A stretch of DNA of 44,379 nucleotides, from NCBI GenBank assembly GCA_045598045.1, contig JAZLLG010000015.1, positions 1 through 44,379 of the forward strand, read 5' to 3'. The DNA comes from RGIG3528 sp045598045 (GTDB lineage: Bacteria; Bacillota; Clostridia; Lachnospirales; Lachnospiraceae). The position numbers and the translations under genes are program-made. The notes under the pieces are model-generated. The model did no database searches and had not been told where the DNA came from. It saw only the letters and a list, made by a program, of their open reading frames with translations. Shown in pieces: positions 23,634 to 32,214 of this stretch (position 1 is its first letter; each line of letters opens with the position of its first letter).

Positions 23634-23655
23634 GGAGCCATCAGGCTCCTTTTTT
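23634..23655 (+). terminator. ispE terminator overlapping the clpX stop codon
   Basis: GGAGCC (23634-23639), loop ATCA and GGCTCC (23644-23649) are followed by TTTTTTATTTTT on the plus strand. The hairpin sits across the last codons and stop of the convergent clpX gene. Confidence 0.7.
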
Positions 23656-24960
23656 ATTTTTCTTTTCTCTGACTTCGTATGTAACCTTTTCGCCGTCAAC
23701 GGCTTTTTCCGTCACGATACATTTGAGAATACTTTCATCACTGGGCATTTCGTACATCGGCTCAAGAAGAATCTTCTCGATGATGGAACGAAGGCCTCTC
23801 GCACCTGTCTTAAGATCAAGTGCTTTCTTGGCGATTTTCTTAAGTGCTTCGTCCTCAAACTCAAGCTCCACGCCGTCAAGTTCGAACAACTTGCCATACT
23901 GCTTAATGAGGGCATTCTTTGGCTCCTTAAGGATGCGGATAAGCGCTTCCTCGTCAAGCTTGTCCAATGCAACATTTACGGGGACACGACCGATGAACTC
24001 CGGAATAAGGCCGAACTTCATAAGATCCTCAGGCAATGTCTGTCTGAAAAGTGCTCCTATGTCTATATCCTCGTCACTGTCCATAAGTACTGCATTGAAG
24101 CCAATCATCTTTTTGCCTATACGACGCTTAATGATGGTTTCGAGACCATCGAAAGCACCACCGCATATGAACAAAATGTTGGTCGTGTCAATGTGAAGGC
24201 ATTCCTGATTCGGATGCTTTCTGCCTCCCTGAGGAGGTACGGATGCGATGGTTCCCTCAAGCAGCTTAAGAAGCGCCTGCTGAACGCCTTCACCCGAAAC
24301 ATCACGTGTTATGGAAACATTTTCGGACTTACGTGTAATCTTATCGATTTCATCGATGTAGACGATGCCGTATTCTGCTCTGTCAAGATCAAAGTCCGCA
24401 GCCTGTATAAGCTTTAACAGGATGTTTTCAACGTCCTCGCCGACATAACCTGCTTCTGTAAGTGTTGTAGCATCCGCAATAGCGAAAGGAACATTTAAAA
24501 GCTTTGCAAGTGTCTGCGCAAGATATGTTTTACCTGAACCGGTGGGACCGATCATGAGGATGTTGCTCTTTTGTAGCTCAACGTCCGACTTGCTTTCAAA
24601 AAGTATTCTCTTGTAATGATTGTAAACAGCTACGGAAAGAACCTTCTTAGCCTCGTCCTGGCCGATAACATAGTCATCAAGGAACTTTTTAATCTCAACC
24701 GGCTTAAGCAGGTTTATGTCTTTAAATTTGTCCCTTTTCCCCATATTGCCGATTCGGTCGAACGAATCATACGGTTCGTAGGAATCGGAGCCGAAATCCA
24801 TTTTATCGAGCTCATCGTCGCTTACCATATCGGAGCAGAGCATAACGCACTCTGCGCAAATATATGTGTCCGGCTGAATTCCCGAAAAAAGCCTGACTTT
24901 ATCGCTCGCGGGTCTGCCGCAAAATGCGCAGCATATATTTTTATCTTGTGATTTTGCCAC
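23641..24960 (-). CDS. clpX: ATP-dependent Clp protease ATP-binding subunit ClpX
   Basis: The 439-residue AAA+ unfoldase feeds substrates to ClpP. The N-terminal zinc domain has Cys11, Cys14, Cys35 and Cys38 (plus an extra Cys10). The AAA+ core has Walker A GPTGSGKT (138-145), the GYVGEDVE pore loop, Walker B IVYIDEIDKI, the RKH-type loop GGRKHP, and the IGF-type ClpP-docking loop KKMIGFN. The C-terminal domain includes TGARGLRSIIE. The start is GTG at 24960, with GGAGG five to six bases upstream, 13 bases after clpP. Length is normal. Confidence 0.97.
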   Translation of the reverse strand: MAKSQDKNICCAFCGRPASDKVRLFSGIQPDTYICAECVMLCSDMVSDDELDKMDFGSDSYEPYDSFDRIGNMGKRDKFKDINLLKPVEIKKFLDDYVIGQDEAKKVLSVAVYNHYKRILFESKSDVELQKSNILMIGPTGSGKTYLAQTLAKLLNVPFAIADATTLTEAGYVGEDVENILLKLIQAADFDLDRAEYGIVYIDEIDKITRKSENVSITRDVSGEGVQQALLKLLEGTIASVPPQGGRKHPNQECLHIDTTNILFICGGAFDGLETIIKRRIGKKMIGFNAVLMDSDEDIDIGALFRQTLPEDLMKFGLIPEFIGRVPVNVALDKLDEEALIRILKEPKNALIKQYGKLFELDGVELEFEDEALKKIAKKALDLKTGARGLRSIIEKILLEPMYEMPSDESILKCIVTEKAVDGEKVTYEVREKKNKKGA

Positions 24961-24973
24961 TTTCCCCTCCGGC

Positions 24974-25555
24974 CTATCTGTGCTCTACAATTTCGTCGAT
25001 AAGACCGTAAGCCTTTGCTTCTTCGGCTGACATGTAGTTGTCACGGTCTGTATCCTTTTCGATTTCTTCGAGAGGCTTGCCTGTATTCTTTGCAAGAATC
25101 TCGTTTAACTTTTTCTTTGTCTTCAAGATGTTCTCGGCAACAATCTGAATCTCTGTTGCCTGACCTCTTGCACCACCCGAAGGCTGGTGAATCATAATCT
25201 CAGAGTTAGGAAGAGCATAACGCTTGCCCTTTGCACCGCCGGCAAGAAGGAATGCGCCCATACTTGCAGCCATACCGATGCAGATGGTGGAAACATCGCA
25301 CTTAATGAACTGCATTGTATCGTAGATAGCCATGCCTGCCGTTACTGAACCGCCGGGGGAATTGATATAAAGGGAGATGTCCTTGTTAGGGTCCTCTGCC
25401 TCAAGGAAAAGGAGCTGAGCAACAACAAGGCTTGCTGTTACATCGTTAACTTCTTCGCCAAGGAAGATGATTCTGTCCTTTAAAAGACGTGAATAAATAT
25501 CATAAGAGCGCTCGCCCTTGCTTGTCTGTTCAATGACATACGGTACTAAACTCAT
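24974..25555 (-). CDS. clpP: ATP-dependent Clp protease proteolytic subunit
   Basis: The 193-residue serine protease forms the double-heptamer chamber used with ClpX. The catalytic triad is visible as Ser98 in GMAASMGA, His123 in MIHQPSGG and Asp172 in DRDNYM. INSPGGSVTAGMAIYD (64-79) is the family signature. Length is normal with almost no propeptide. It is the middle gene of tig-clpP-clpX, ten bases behind tig. Confidence 0.98.
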   Translation of the reverse strand: MSLVPYVIEQTSKGERSYDIYSRLLKDRIIFLGEEVNDVTASLVVAQLLFLEAEDPNKDISLYINSPGGSVTAGMAIYDTMQFIKCDVSTICIGMAASMGAFLLAGGAKGKRYALPNSEIMIHQPSGGARGQATEIQIVAENILKTKKKLNEILAKNTGKPLEEIEKDTDRDNYMSAEEAKAYGLIDEIVEHR

Positions 25556-25565
25556 TTTTTACCTC

Positions 25566-26852
25566 TTATTTCTCGATTGAATTGTCTCTGATGAAATCTA
25601 CAGCCTTAGCTACGCAGACATCCTCTTTGATTGCAGCCATTTCTTTGTCGTTGATGAGTTCTTTAAGCTTCTCAACTTCCATTCTGTAGGAATCAGCCAT
25701 ATTCTTAATTGCAATCTCGACGTCCTCGTCTGTAGGCTGGATGTTTTCAGCCTTTGCAATAGCTTCAAGAGTAAGTCTTGACTTAATTCTTGTTTCAGCC
25801 TGAGGCTTAATGTTCTCAAGGAGCTTTGCATCATCAAGTCCTGTGAACTGATAGTACATTTCCTTTGAAAGGCCCTGCATCTTAAGTCTCTGGCAGAAGT
25901 CATCGAACATCTGCTCAGCCATGGAGTCAATCATGGGTGCGGGAATGTCCATCTCGGAATCGGCAACGATAGCTGAAAGAGCTGCATCTTCCTTAGCAGC
26001 GTCAGCATTCTTTTCTTTCTGCTCTGCAAGGTTCTTCTTAAGGTCTTCCTTATATTCTGCAAGTGTGTCGAACTCGGAAACATCCTGTGCGAAATCATCA
26101 TCAAGATTAGGAAGTTCCTTAGCCTTGATGCCGTTTACCTTACACTTGAATACAGCAGGCTTGCCTGCAAGCTCTGCGGAATGATACTCTTCGGGGAATG
26201 TAACGTTAACATCAAACTCGTCACCGATGCTGTGACCGATGATCTGGCTTTCGAAACCGGGAATGAAGCTGTTGGAGCCGATAACGAGATCGTACTTCTC
26301 GCCCTTGCCGCCGTCAAATGCTACGCCGTCAGTAAAGCCTTCGTAGTCGATGTTTGCCGTATCGCCGTCCTGTACAGGTCTGTCCTCGATTGTGAGCATT
26401 CTGCTGTTCTGCTCCTGAACCTTCTTAAGTTCGTTCTCGATGTCTTCTTCTGTAACGGTTCTGTCGATTTTGTCGATTTCAACGCCCTTGTACTTGCCAA
26501 GCTTAACTTCGGGCTTAACTGCTACTTCTGCTGAGAATACGAAGTCCTTGCCCTTGCCGATTTCAACTACGTCAATGCCGGGCTTGGAAACGATGTCAAG
26601 ACCTGATTCCTCAGCTGCTTTATCATATGCATCGGGAATAAGATCGTTTGCGGCGTCTTCAAAGAAAACTGCCTCGCCGTACATCTTTTCAATAATGTGT
26701 CTGGGTGCTTTGCCCTGACGGAAACCCTGGATGCTGATTTTATTCTTATTCTTCTGATATGCCTTCTCTACTGCCTTTTCGAATTCATCTGCTCCTACTG
26801 TGATGATGAGCTTTACCATGTTCTTAGCTTCAAGCTGTTCTACCTTAACCAT
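25566..26852 (-). CDS. tig: Trigger factor (ribosome-associated chaperone)
   Basis: The 428-residue chaperone binds nascent chains at the ribosome exit. The ribosome-docking loop is seen as GFRQGKAPRHIIEKMYG (about 42-58), the FKBP-type PPIase domain follows with GDTANIDYEGFTDGVAFDGG and FPEEYHSAELAGKPAVF, and the C-terminal helical arms end in IRDNS. The order tig-clpP-clpX is conserved in many bacteria. AAGGAG lies nine bases before ATG 26852. Confidence 0.97.
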   Translation of the reverse strand: MVKVEQLEAKNMVKLIITVGADEFEKAVEKAYQKNKNKISIQGFRQGKAPRHIIEKMYGEAVFFEDAANDLIPDAYDKAAEESGLDIVSKPGIDVVEIGKGKDFVFSAEVAVKPEVKLGKYKGVEIDKIDRTVTEEDIENELKKVQEQNSRMLTIEDRPVQDGDTANIDYEGFTDGVAFDGGKGEKYDLVIGSNSFIPGFESQIIGHSIGDEFDVNVTFPEEYHSAELAGKPAVFKCKVNGIKAKELPNLDDDFAQDVSEFDTLAEYKEDLKKNLAEQKEKNADAAKEDAALSAIVADSEMDIPAPMIDSMAEQMFDDFCQRLKMQGLSKEMYYQFTGLDDAKLLENIKPQAETRIKSRLTLEAIAKAENIQPTDEDVEIAIKNMADSYRMEVEKLKELINDKEMAAIKEDVCVAKAVDFIRDNSIEK

Positions 26853-26894
26853 TTCTGATTGCTCCTTACTTTTTTCTTCTAAAATAAACCGGGC

Positions 26895-26929
26895 AAAAAA
26901 AATACCCCAGTTATCAACTGAGGTATTTT
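26895..26929 (-). terminator. Terminator of the GGDEF gene
   Basis: Arms AAAATACC-C-CAGTT (26899-26912) and AACTG-A-GGTATTTT (26916-26929), one internal mismatch, are followed by eight T on the minus strand. It lies 31 bases beyond the GGDEF stop. Its upstream arm also contains the tig -10 box. Confidence 0.75.
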
Positions 26930-26953
26930 ATCAGAATCAAGTGTTTTTTGCAA
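26925..26953 (-). promoter_or_regulatory. tig promoter embedded in the preceding terminator
   Basis: Minus-strand TTGCAA (26953-26948), 17-base spacer, TAAAAT (26930-26925). Transcripts starting here begin inside the terminator's 5' arm, so they lack part of the stem and should escape termination. Confidence 0.65.
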
Positions 26954-26960
26954 GTGGTAT

Positions 26961-28109
26961 TCACTCGGTACGGGCAGGGGGCGTAAGCTGATGTTTTCTG
27001 TTGCAGATAACTCTGTTTCGTCCGATTTGCTTGGCTTTGTAAAGAAGTTTATCCGCACGGCCGTAAAGAGCGGTAAAATTCAAATCCGAGGAAGCCGTTT
27101 CGATATCCAGACCAAGGCTTATGGTAACTACCGCATTCTTTGCCGTAGCGTGCTGGATTCGAAGATCCTCAACATCGGTACGTATTCTTTCAGCCATATT
27201 GTACATTTCGTCTTCGCTCATACCATACATAAATACAAGGAACTCTTCACCACCTATACGGGAAGTAAAGCCTGTTTCCCCGACGGTCGTGGCGATTCGT
27301 GCCGAAACCTGCTTAAGGCAGACATCGCCTTGAACATGTCCGAAGCCGTCGTTGTATTTTTTGAAATGGTCGATATCGATAATAATTACGCCCACCAGGT
27401 CTTCCTGTCGAACACATATCTTCCAAATGGGAGCAATCTCGCGCTCAAGTCCACGTCGGTTTATAAGTCCGGTAAGAGGATCCCGTTCCGCCTGTTTTGT
27501 CTCCTTCTTGGCTCTGAACTCCTGTCGGGTGATTTCAGTGCGCATCGTGTAGTTATCACGTGAAAGAATAAAGCCGAAGCAATGTGCGGCCGCAATCATG
27601 ATAACCTGTGAAAACTCTATGGTAATTCCGCTTTTTCCGGTAATGACGATGATAACCGCCAAGTCAACAAACTCAATGCCACTCATTACAATGTACTGTG
27701 TGGTGGTTGTGTAAATGACGTAGGCGCCTATCATAACGGCTATGCAGTAAAGAGCAAAACTGTTGTAGTACTTGATGGCAAGTATTGAAAGGTAGGACAG
27801 ATACAAGAAAGAAAAGCCAACGAAACAGAAAGCTTCCATATCGAAATAACTTCTTGCATCCATGGCAAGTGTCCTGTATGTAAGGAACGAAAAAGCTCCG
27901 CAGCCTACGGCAAAGAAAGCGCCCGGCAACACGAAATGCACAAGCTGGTCATTAAGAAAGATTGTGTTGACGAGAATGAGAATAACCGACAACGCTATGG
28001 CGAGTGAAATGGAACAGACAAAACATCTTTGCACGTTCGCCCTCGCAATATTTTCCCAAAACAGTTTTCTGTTGTTTTTGTTTTTTGGACTTCGTCTTTC
28101 CTCTGTCAT
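26961..28109 (-). CDS. Membrane-bound GGDEF diguanylate cyclase
   Basis: The 382-residue protein has about six N-terminal membrane helices (about 30-195), a short basic linker and a C-terminal GGDEF domain (about 215-370) that would make the second messenger c-di-GMP. Active-site features are intact: DPLTGLINRRG, IIDIDHFKKYNDGFGH and RIGGEEF (GGEEF at 286-290). The allosteric RxxD inhibitory site that normally lies five residues before GGEEF is absent (GFTS). No EAL or HD-GYP domain is in the window. ATG 28109 is chosen because AAGGGG lies six bases upstream; the longer frame has no ribosome site. It appears to be a single gene. Confidence 0.92.
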   Translation of the reverse strand: MTEERRSPKNKNNRKLFWENIARANVQRCFVCSISLAIALSVILILVNTIFLNDQLVHFVLPGAFFAVGCGAFSFLTYRTLAMDARSYFDMEAFCFVGFSFLYLSYLSILAIKYYNSFALYCIAVMIGAYVIYTTTTQYIVMSGIEFVDLAVIIVITGKSGITIEFSQVIMIAAAHCFGFILSRDNYTMRTEITRQEFRAKKETKQAERDPLTGLINRRGLEREIAPIWKICVRQEDLVGVIIIDIDHFKKYNDGFGHVQGDVCLKQVSARIATTVGETGFTSRIGGEEFLVFMYGMSEDEMYNMAERIRTDVEDLRIQHATAKNAVVTISLGLDIETASSDLNFTALYGRADKLLYKAKQIGRNRVICNRKHQLTPPARTE

Positions 28110-28205
28110 AATATGCCCCTTAAATGTTTGCTTGGATAAATCCCTCATATATTTCACAAATTATAACATAAATGATAGATTTTAATCCATTAAGTAATAA
28201 TAAAG

Positions 28206-28271
28206 AATGGGGCGTTCCCGAACACAATGGGGCGTTCAAAGAACGCCCCATTGCGTTATTGAACACCCCAT
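28206..28271 (-). terminator. Nested double hairpin, probable terminator of the MacB-like operon
   Basis: Two copies of AATGGGGCGTTC (28206-28217 and 28226-28237) are followed by GAACGCCCCATT (28241-28252) and GAACACCCCAT (28261-28271). The inner pair makes a perfect 12-bp stem with a three-base loop; the outer pair can extend around it. Only short T stretches follow on the minus strand (CATTCTTTATTATT). It lies 17 bases past the stop at 28288. Confidence 0.55.
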
Positions 28272-28287
28272 CGTCTGTTGTGAATAT

Positions 28288-28632
28288 CTATATGATGTTA
28301 TCACGTTTTTCCTGAAGGTCTCTTTCATATTCACCTTTTTTTGAATAAGGATTTTTGTTTTCCTTCAGGCGCACATCATTTATTGAAGGCTTGTTTGCGA
28401 CATTGACAACAAGCACAAGAAGAAGTGTCTGTATAAATTCGACAACAAACCAAATTCCCAGTGCACCAAGGCCGACCCAAAGCGGAAGCGGCTTGTAGAT
28501 GAAATGCGCAATAATCAGAAGCGCACCCGGCACTGCCCAGACTATGGATAGAATAAGATTAAGGAGAAGGCTGAGAAAAAATCCTCCGCCACCGACGTTT
28601 CTTACTTTTTCTTTTCTTTCTTCTCTCGTCAT
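28288..28632 (-). CDS. Small two-helix membrane protein of unknown function
   Basis: The 114-residue protein starts with a charged stretch (MTREERKEKVRN) and a glycine run (GGGG), then two hydrophobic helices (FFLSLLLNLILSIVWAVPGALLIIAHF and PLWVGLGALGIWFVVEFIQTLLLVLVVNV, each about 25-28 residues) and a charged tail ending in NII. I do not recognise a family. It is 12 bases behind the MacB-like permease and ends the operon, so it may be an accessory part. Two earlier in-frame ATGs exist; the third, at 28632, has the best ribosome-site spacing. Confidence 0.7.
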   Translation of the reverse strand: MTREERKEKVRNVGGGGFFLSLLLNLILSIVWAVPGALLIIAHFIYKPLPLWVGLGALGIWFVVEFIQTLLLVLVVNVANKPSINDVRLKENKNPYSKKGEYERDLQEKRDNII

Positions 28633-28644
28633 AAGCATCATCCT

Positions 28645-29994
28645 TTATGAATTTGTCTTCATGGCTTCAATGGCAGAAATCTTTGTTGCTTTTCTTGCGG
28701 GGAAGTAACCTGCAAGCACTCCGACAATCATACCGAAAGCTGCCGCTCCGAAAGGAAGCCACCATGGAATTACGGAGAACTTTGCGCCTTCAATGTCATA
28801 AACGCCGCTCGTCTGCATAAGTGCAGCAAATATAGGTCCACCGTATTTATTAATAACCGCCGAAACAATGTAACTTATGACAATTCCCACAATGCCTCCG
28901 AGTAAGCCGATAAGAGCCGCCTCGTAAAGGAAAAGTCTTCGGATATCACGTAAATAGCAGCCAAGAACCTTCATTATACCAATTTCACGTGTACGCTCAT
29001 AAATGGACATTACCATAGTATTGGCAATATTAATGGCCGATACAAGCATTGCAAGGCATCCGATGGCGCCAAGTACCATCTGAATCATATCTGATGTCTT
29101 TTTTAATGGTTCAAGGTACTGTGAGTCGCTGTAAGTAACATATCCAAGCTCCTTTATTGCCTCCTGAACCGATGCAACGTTTTTAATGTTATCTACGTTT
29201 ACGTATATGCAGTCATAGTTAGAAAGCTCAAGAATGGCTTTCTTTCTGTCCTGAACGGTAAGTGTCTTGCAGTACTCCGTCCAGATTTCTTTGAAATAAT
29301 CCATATCAACGTAGCAGTAATAATTGTAGTCCCAGTTGTCGGACTCCTTCATTAATGCCCAGTTGTTGGATTTAGGTGTAACTTTAATCTGAAATTCCTT
29401 TTTTCTCTCATTTCTCTGATACATCCATTGCGGGAATTTTACAATTACGGAATCCTGTGTCAGGTCAATGGTTTTTGTTTCATAACTTCGTGTGGACCAG
29501 TAGTAAAACTCCTGTATTGAATAATTTGAGAAAACAATTTTTCTGTAATCTTCTTTTGTAGGGTATGTACCGATTTCCGTGTCAGGATAGCCAAACTCAT
29601 AGAATGAATCACGGCCGATGGCACGAAGCTGACAATTCCCCTCATATTTGCCGCATGTCATCTGCAATTGCGTATCAATTACAGGGCAAATCGCTTTTAT
29701 ATGGTCTATGCCTCTCAGCGATGCTACAAGTGCATCATCAAGCACCTGTTCCTTTTCACCCAGCCAGTTTCCATCGTCATCAATGATGCTTCCGTACTGC
29801 TGAATCTGAATGATTGTCATTGACCCGTTTGTCATGTACTGTTTGTCAAAGGTAGTGTTTATACCTATACCGATAGACACCATTGCAACTATTGAAACAG
29901 TACCGATGATTACGCCAAGAACAGTTAGCGCCGTTCTGGCCTTTCGCCTCGCGAGGTTTTTCAGACCCATTTTGAAAAGATCAAATAGCGTCAT
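28645..29994 (-). CDS. MacB/FtsX-type ABC transporter permease
   Basis: The 449-residue membrane protein has the MacB layout: an N-terminal helix after GLKNLARRKARTALTVLGVIIG, a large external domain (about 45-310) and a C-terminal FtsX domain with three helices containing SIYERTREIGIMKVLGC and ending in GYFPARKATKISAIEAMK. With the ATPase at 32195-32974 it forms a type VII ABC machine, a class that works on substrates outside the membrane rather than importing them. The gene order ATPase, surface protein, permease is unusual because the surface protein takes the place of a MacA-like adaptor. Confidence 0.9.
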   Translation of the reverse strand: MTLFDLFKMGLKNLARRKARTALTVLGVIIGTVSIVAMVSIGIGINTTFDKQYMTNGSMTIIQIQQYGSIIDDDGNWLGEKEQVLDDALVASLRGIDHIKAICPVIDTQLQMTCGKYEGNCQLRAIGRDSFYEFGYPDTEIGTYPTKEDYRKIVFSNYSIQEFYYWSTRSYETKTIDLTQDSVIVKFPQWMYQRNERKKEFQIKVTPKSNNWALMKESDNWDYNYYCYVDMDYFKEIWTEYCKTLTVQDRKKAILELSNYDCIYVNVDNIKNVASVQEAIKELGYVTYSDSQYLEPLKKTSDMIQMVLGAIGCLAMLVSAINIANTMVMSIYERTREIGIMKVLGCYLRDIRRLFLYEAALIGLLGGIVGIVISYIVSAVINKYGGPIFAALMQTSGVYDIEGAKFSVIPWWLPFGAAAFGMIVGVLAGYFPARKATKISAIEAMKTNS

Positions 29995-30006
29995 ACTTCA
30001 CTCCGT

Positions 30007-32214
30007 TTATTCATCAAAATCCGCATCAGCTTTTTTCTTTTTGCTTCTGACAAAGAAAACAACAGCAACCGCAACTCCCGCAGCGATAACAATCGAACCA
30101 CCGATAATTACAGGCCATTTGAATTTACCGAGGAATGAAAGGAAGCCGGCTTTTTCATCTGTCTCGCCGCCATTTGCAAAAATAGGATTCCCGAACTCAT
30201 CAAATCCGATGATTTCTCCTTCAGGGAAATCGATTCCGGGATAGTCCATGTTTCCGCCCGGGTTGTCATTCCACATATTTTCGCCGTTACCTACATAAAC
30301 GGTTGTGGAGTGTTCGCTTGTAACTTCATCTCCGTTGGAATCTTCCATATGAATGATGAATTTGCAGACTGCGTCGCCTTCCACAAGAGGGATAACGCTG
30401 CACTCAACAAACTCGGGGTAACCGGGCTGCATATTGCCCATGTAATATGAGTCACCCGTCGCAAGAACAAAATCGCCTTCAACGGTAACATATACGTTAT
30501 TCAGAACCGATTTGCCCATATTATAGAACTCGAATGTGGCAGCCGTAGCCGATCCGAGCATTGGCGGATTCCAGTCACCGATCTGAATGTTCTCAAGCGA
30601 TGCACGAAGTGTTTCGTTTATCTGAAGCAGGAGCTCATCACTTGCCGTAATCGATGCATCATATTCCTTACCTGTAGGCATTCCATCGTATTCATATTCC
30701 ATGGATACGGTGATGGGATATGCGCCTGTTGCTGCCGCAGCAGATGCCTTAAGGTTTATTGTAAGCTCGTGTGATTCACCGGGCTTGATTTCAGAAATAA
30801 AGAAGCTGTTGGAACCTGATGATACGGAAAACTCATTGGAAGTCACTTTTACTTTGATATTTTTTGCTCTTGTCTCATCATTTGTGTTCTTTACAAGGAA
30901 CTTAAAGTTAAAGGACTTGCCGGACATTACTGCGTCTACGTCTGTAGAAAAATCTGTAACCATAAGCTTGGGCTTTGAAACAGTTTCTTCTTCCTTACCG
31001 ATTACGTTAAGGATGTAGACAGTGGTCCCAGAGGTGCTTGTTCCCTGTGCGCCGTCAAAGGCAAAAGAAAGATCAAGGGTATTTGTACCTTCGATTATAT
31101 TTTCGTTACACTTTACTTTGATTGTAACTTCCTTACTCTTTCTGGCTCCTATCGTACCGACATAGAAATAAGGATCGGAGGAAACAGGGTCAAATGTTCC
31201 GAGATTGCTCTGAGGAACATAAACCTTAACGTTTTTAAGCTCTTCATCACCTGTATTCTCGAGCTTAAAAGTAACAGAAAGTTCTTCTCCCGCTGCCGGG
31301 ATTTCGGGTTTATGTGTTACTTTGGAAACAATGAGAGTTGATTCCTTCTTTTCGGTTCCCTCTACGGAAAGATAAATTGCATAATCACCGTCATTTCCTG
31401 CCGCTACTCCCGCAAGTGTTTTGCAGCTTACAACAATAGGCATTGTAATGACTTTTGTGGCCATTTCGGAATCAACCTTGAACTTGTAGGATAAATGACA
31501 GGATTCACCTGCGGAAACTCTTCCCACTTTCTGTTTCCATGTGGTTCCGACAGGAATAAGGTCAGACATTGCATCGAAGCTTACATAAGTTTCATAAGCA
31601 TCAAGTGAACCAACGTTCTGTAAGTCAAAAGCTACGGTAACGGTATCCCCTGCCTTAGCCGATACGTAAGGTTCTGTGAGGAGCTTAAACGTCGGAGCCT
31701 GTTTTTCGGAGTTGACAATCACTTCAAGATTGAATTCTCCGACATTAACAGGAAAACCTGATTCGTCAGGATCATCAAAGGAATTGCATTCAAAGCCTAT
31801 TGAGTATCCGTATGTTCCGACGGTAGCATAATCACTTATCTTAACTCTGTAAGATAAAAGAATTTCCTGTCCTTTATATAAATCAACAACGTCAACTTCA
31901 TCATATCCGCCTCTGTAGTTTGAACTCTTGCAAACTATGTTGTCTATCGTCAGCGGTGAGTTGCTGTTCTCAGTTGTAATCACAAAATTACCGCTTAAGT
32001 AGTAGTCTGCCGTCATTACGATTTTCTGTGTAACCGTAACGGTACTTCCCGCAGCAGCGGTAAAACTTGTCTGCCCGCCTTTAATGCCGAACTTACAGCC
32101 TGACTGCATCAGAACGTCCTCGTCAGCCATAACCGGCTTACCGGGCACCATTGTAAAAATCATCAGCAGTGCCAGAAGCCCTGCCGTCAAACTTTTAAAC
32201 ATTCTTTTCTTCAT
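30007..32214 (-). CDS. Membrane-anchored surface protein with CARDB/S-layer-like repeats
   Basis: The 735-residue protein has a signal peptide (cleavage near PVMADE, about 31), an extracellular part with five or so beta-sandwich repeats, a C-terminal membrane helix (WPVIIGGSIVIAAGVAVAVVFFV) and a basic tail KKKKADADFDE. Repeat signatures are FDLQNVGSLDAYETYVSF, FKLENTGDEELKNVKVYVP, FLVKNTNDETRAKNIKVKV and FEFYNMGKSVLNNVYVTVE, the CARDB/COG1361 type found in archaeal and bacterial S-layer-like proteins. There is no sortase motif. It overlaps the ATPase gene by 20 bases and precedes the permease by 12. Function is unknown; an external adaptor for the MacB-like transporter is inferred. Confidence 0.82.
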   Translation of the reverse strand: MKKRMFKSLTAGLLALLMIFTMVPGKPVMADEDVLMQSGCKFGIKGGQTSFTAAAGSTVTVTQKIVMTADYYLSGNFVITTENSNSPLTIDNIVCKSSNYRGGYDEVDVVDLYKGQEILLSYRVKISDYATVGTYGYSIGFECNSFDDPDESGFPVNVGEFNLEVIVNSEKQAPTFKLLTEPYVSAKAGDTVTVAFDLQNVGSLDAYETYVSFDAMSDLIPVGTTWKQKVGRVSAGESCHLSYKFKVDSEMATKVITMPIVVSCKTLAGVAAGNDGDYAIYLSVEGTEKKESTLIVSKVTHKPEIPAAGEELSVTFKLENTGDEELKNVKVYVPQSNLGTFDPVSSDPYFYVGTIGARKSKEVTIKVKCNENIIEGTNTLDLSFAFDGAQGTSTSGTTVYILNVIGKEEETVSKPKLMVTDFSTDVDAVMSGKSFNFKFLVKNTNDETRAKNIKVKVTSNEFSVSSGSNSFFISEIKPGESHELTINLKASAAAATGAYPITVSMEYEYDGMPTGKEYDASITASDELLLQINETLRASLENIQIGDWNPPMLGSATAATFEFYNMGKSVLNNVYVTVEGDFVLATGDSYYMGNMQPGYPEFVECSVIPLVEGDAVCKFIIHMEDSNGDEVTSEHSTTVYVGNGENMWNDNPGGNMDYPGIDFPEGEIIGFDEFGNPIFANGGETDEKAGFLSFLGKFKWPVIIGGSIVIAAGVAVAVVFFVRSKKKKADADFDE

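Noticed and set aside
23632..24417. 261-codon plus-strand frame opposite clpX
   Set aside because: Shadow of a highly conserved gene, beginning inside the ispE terminator.
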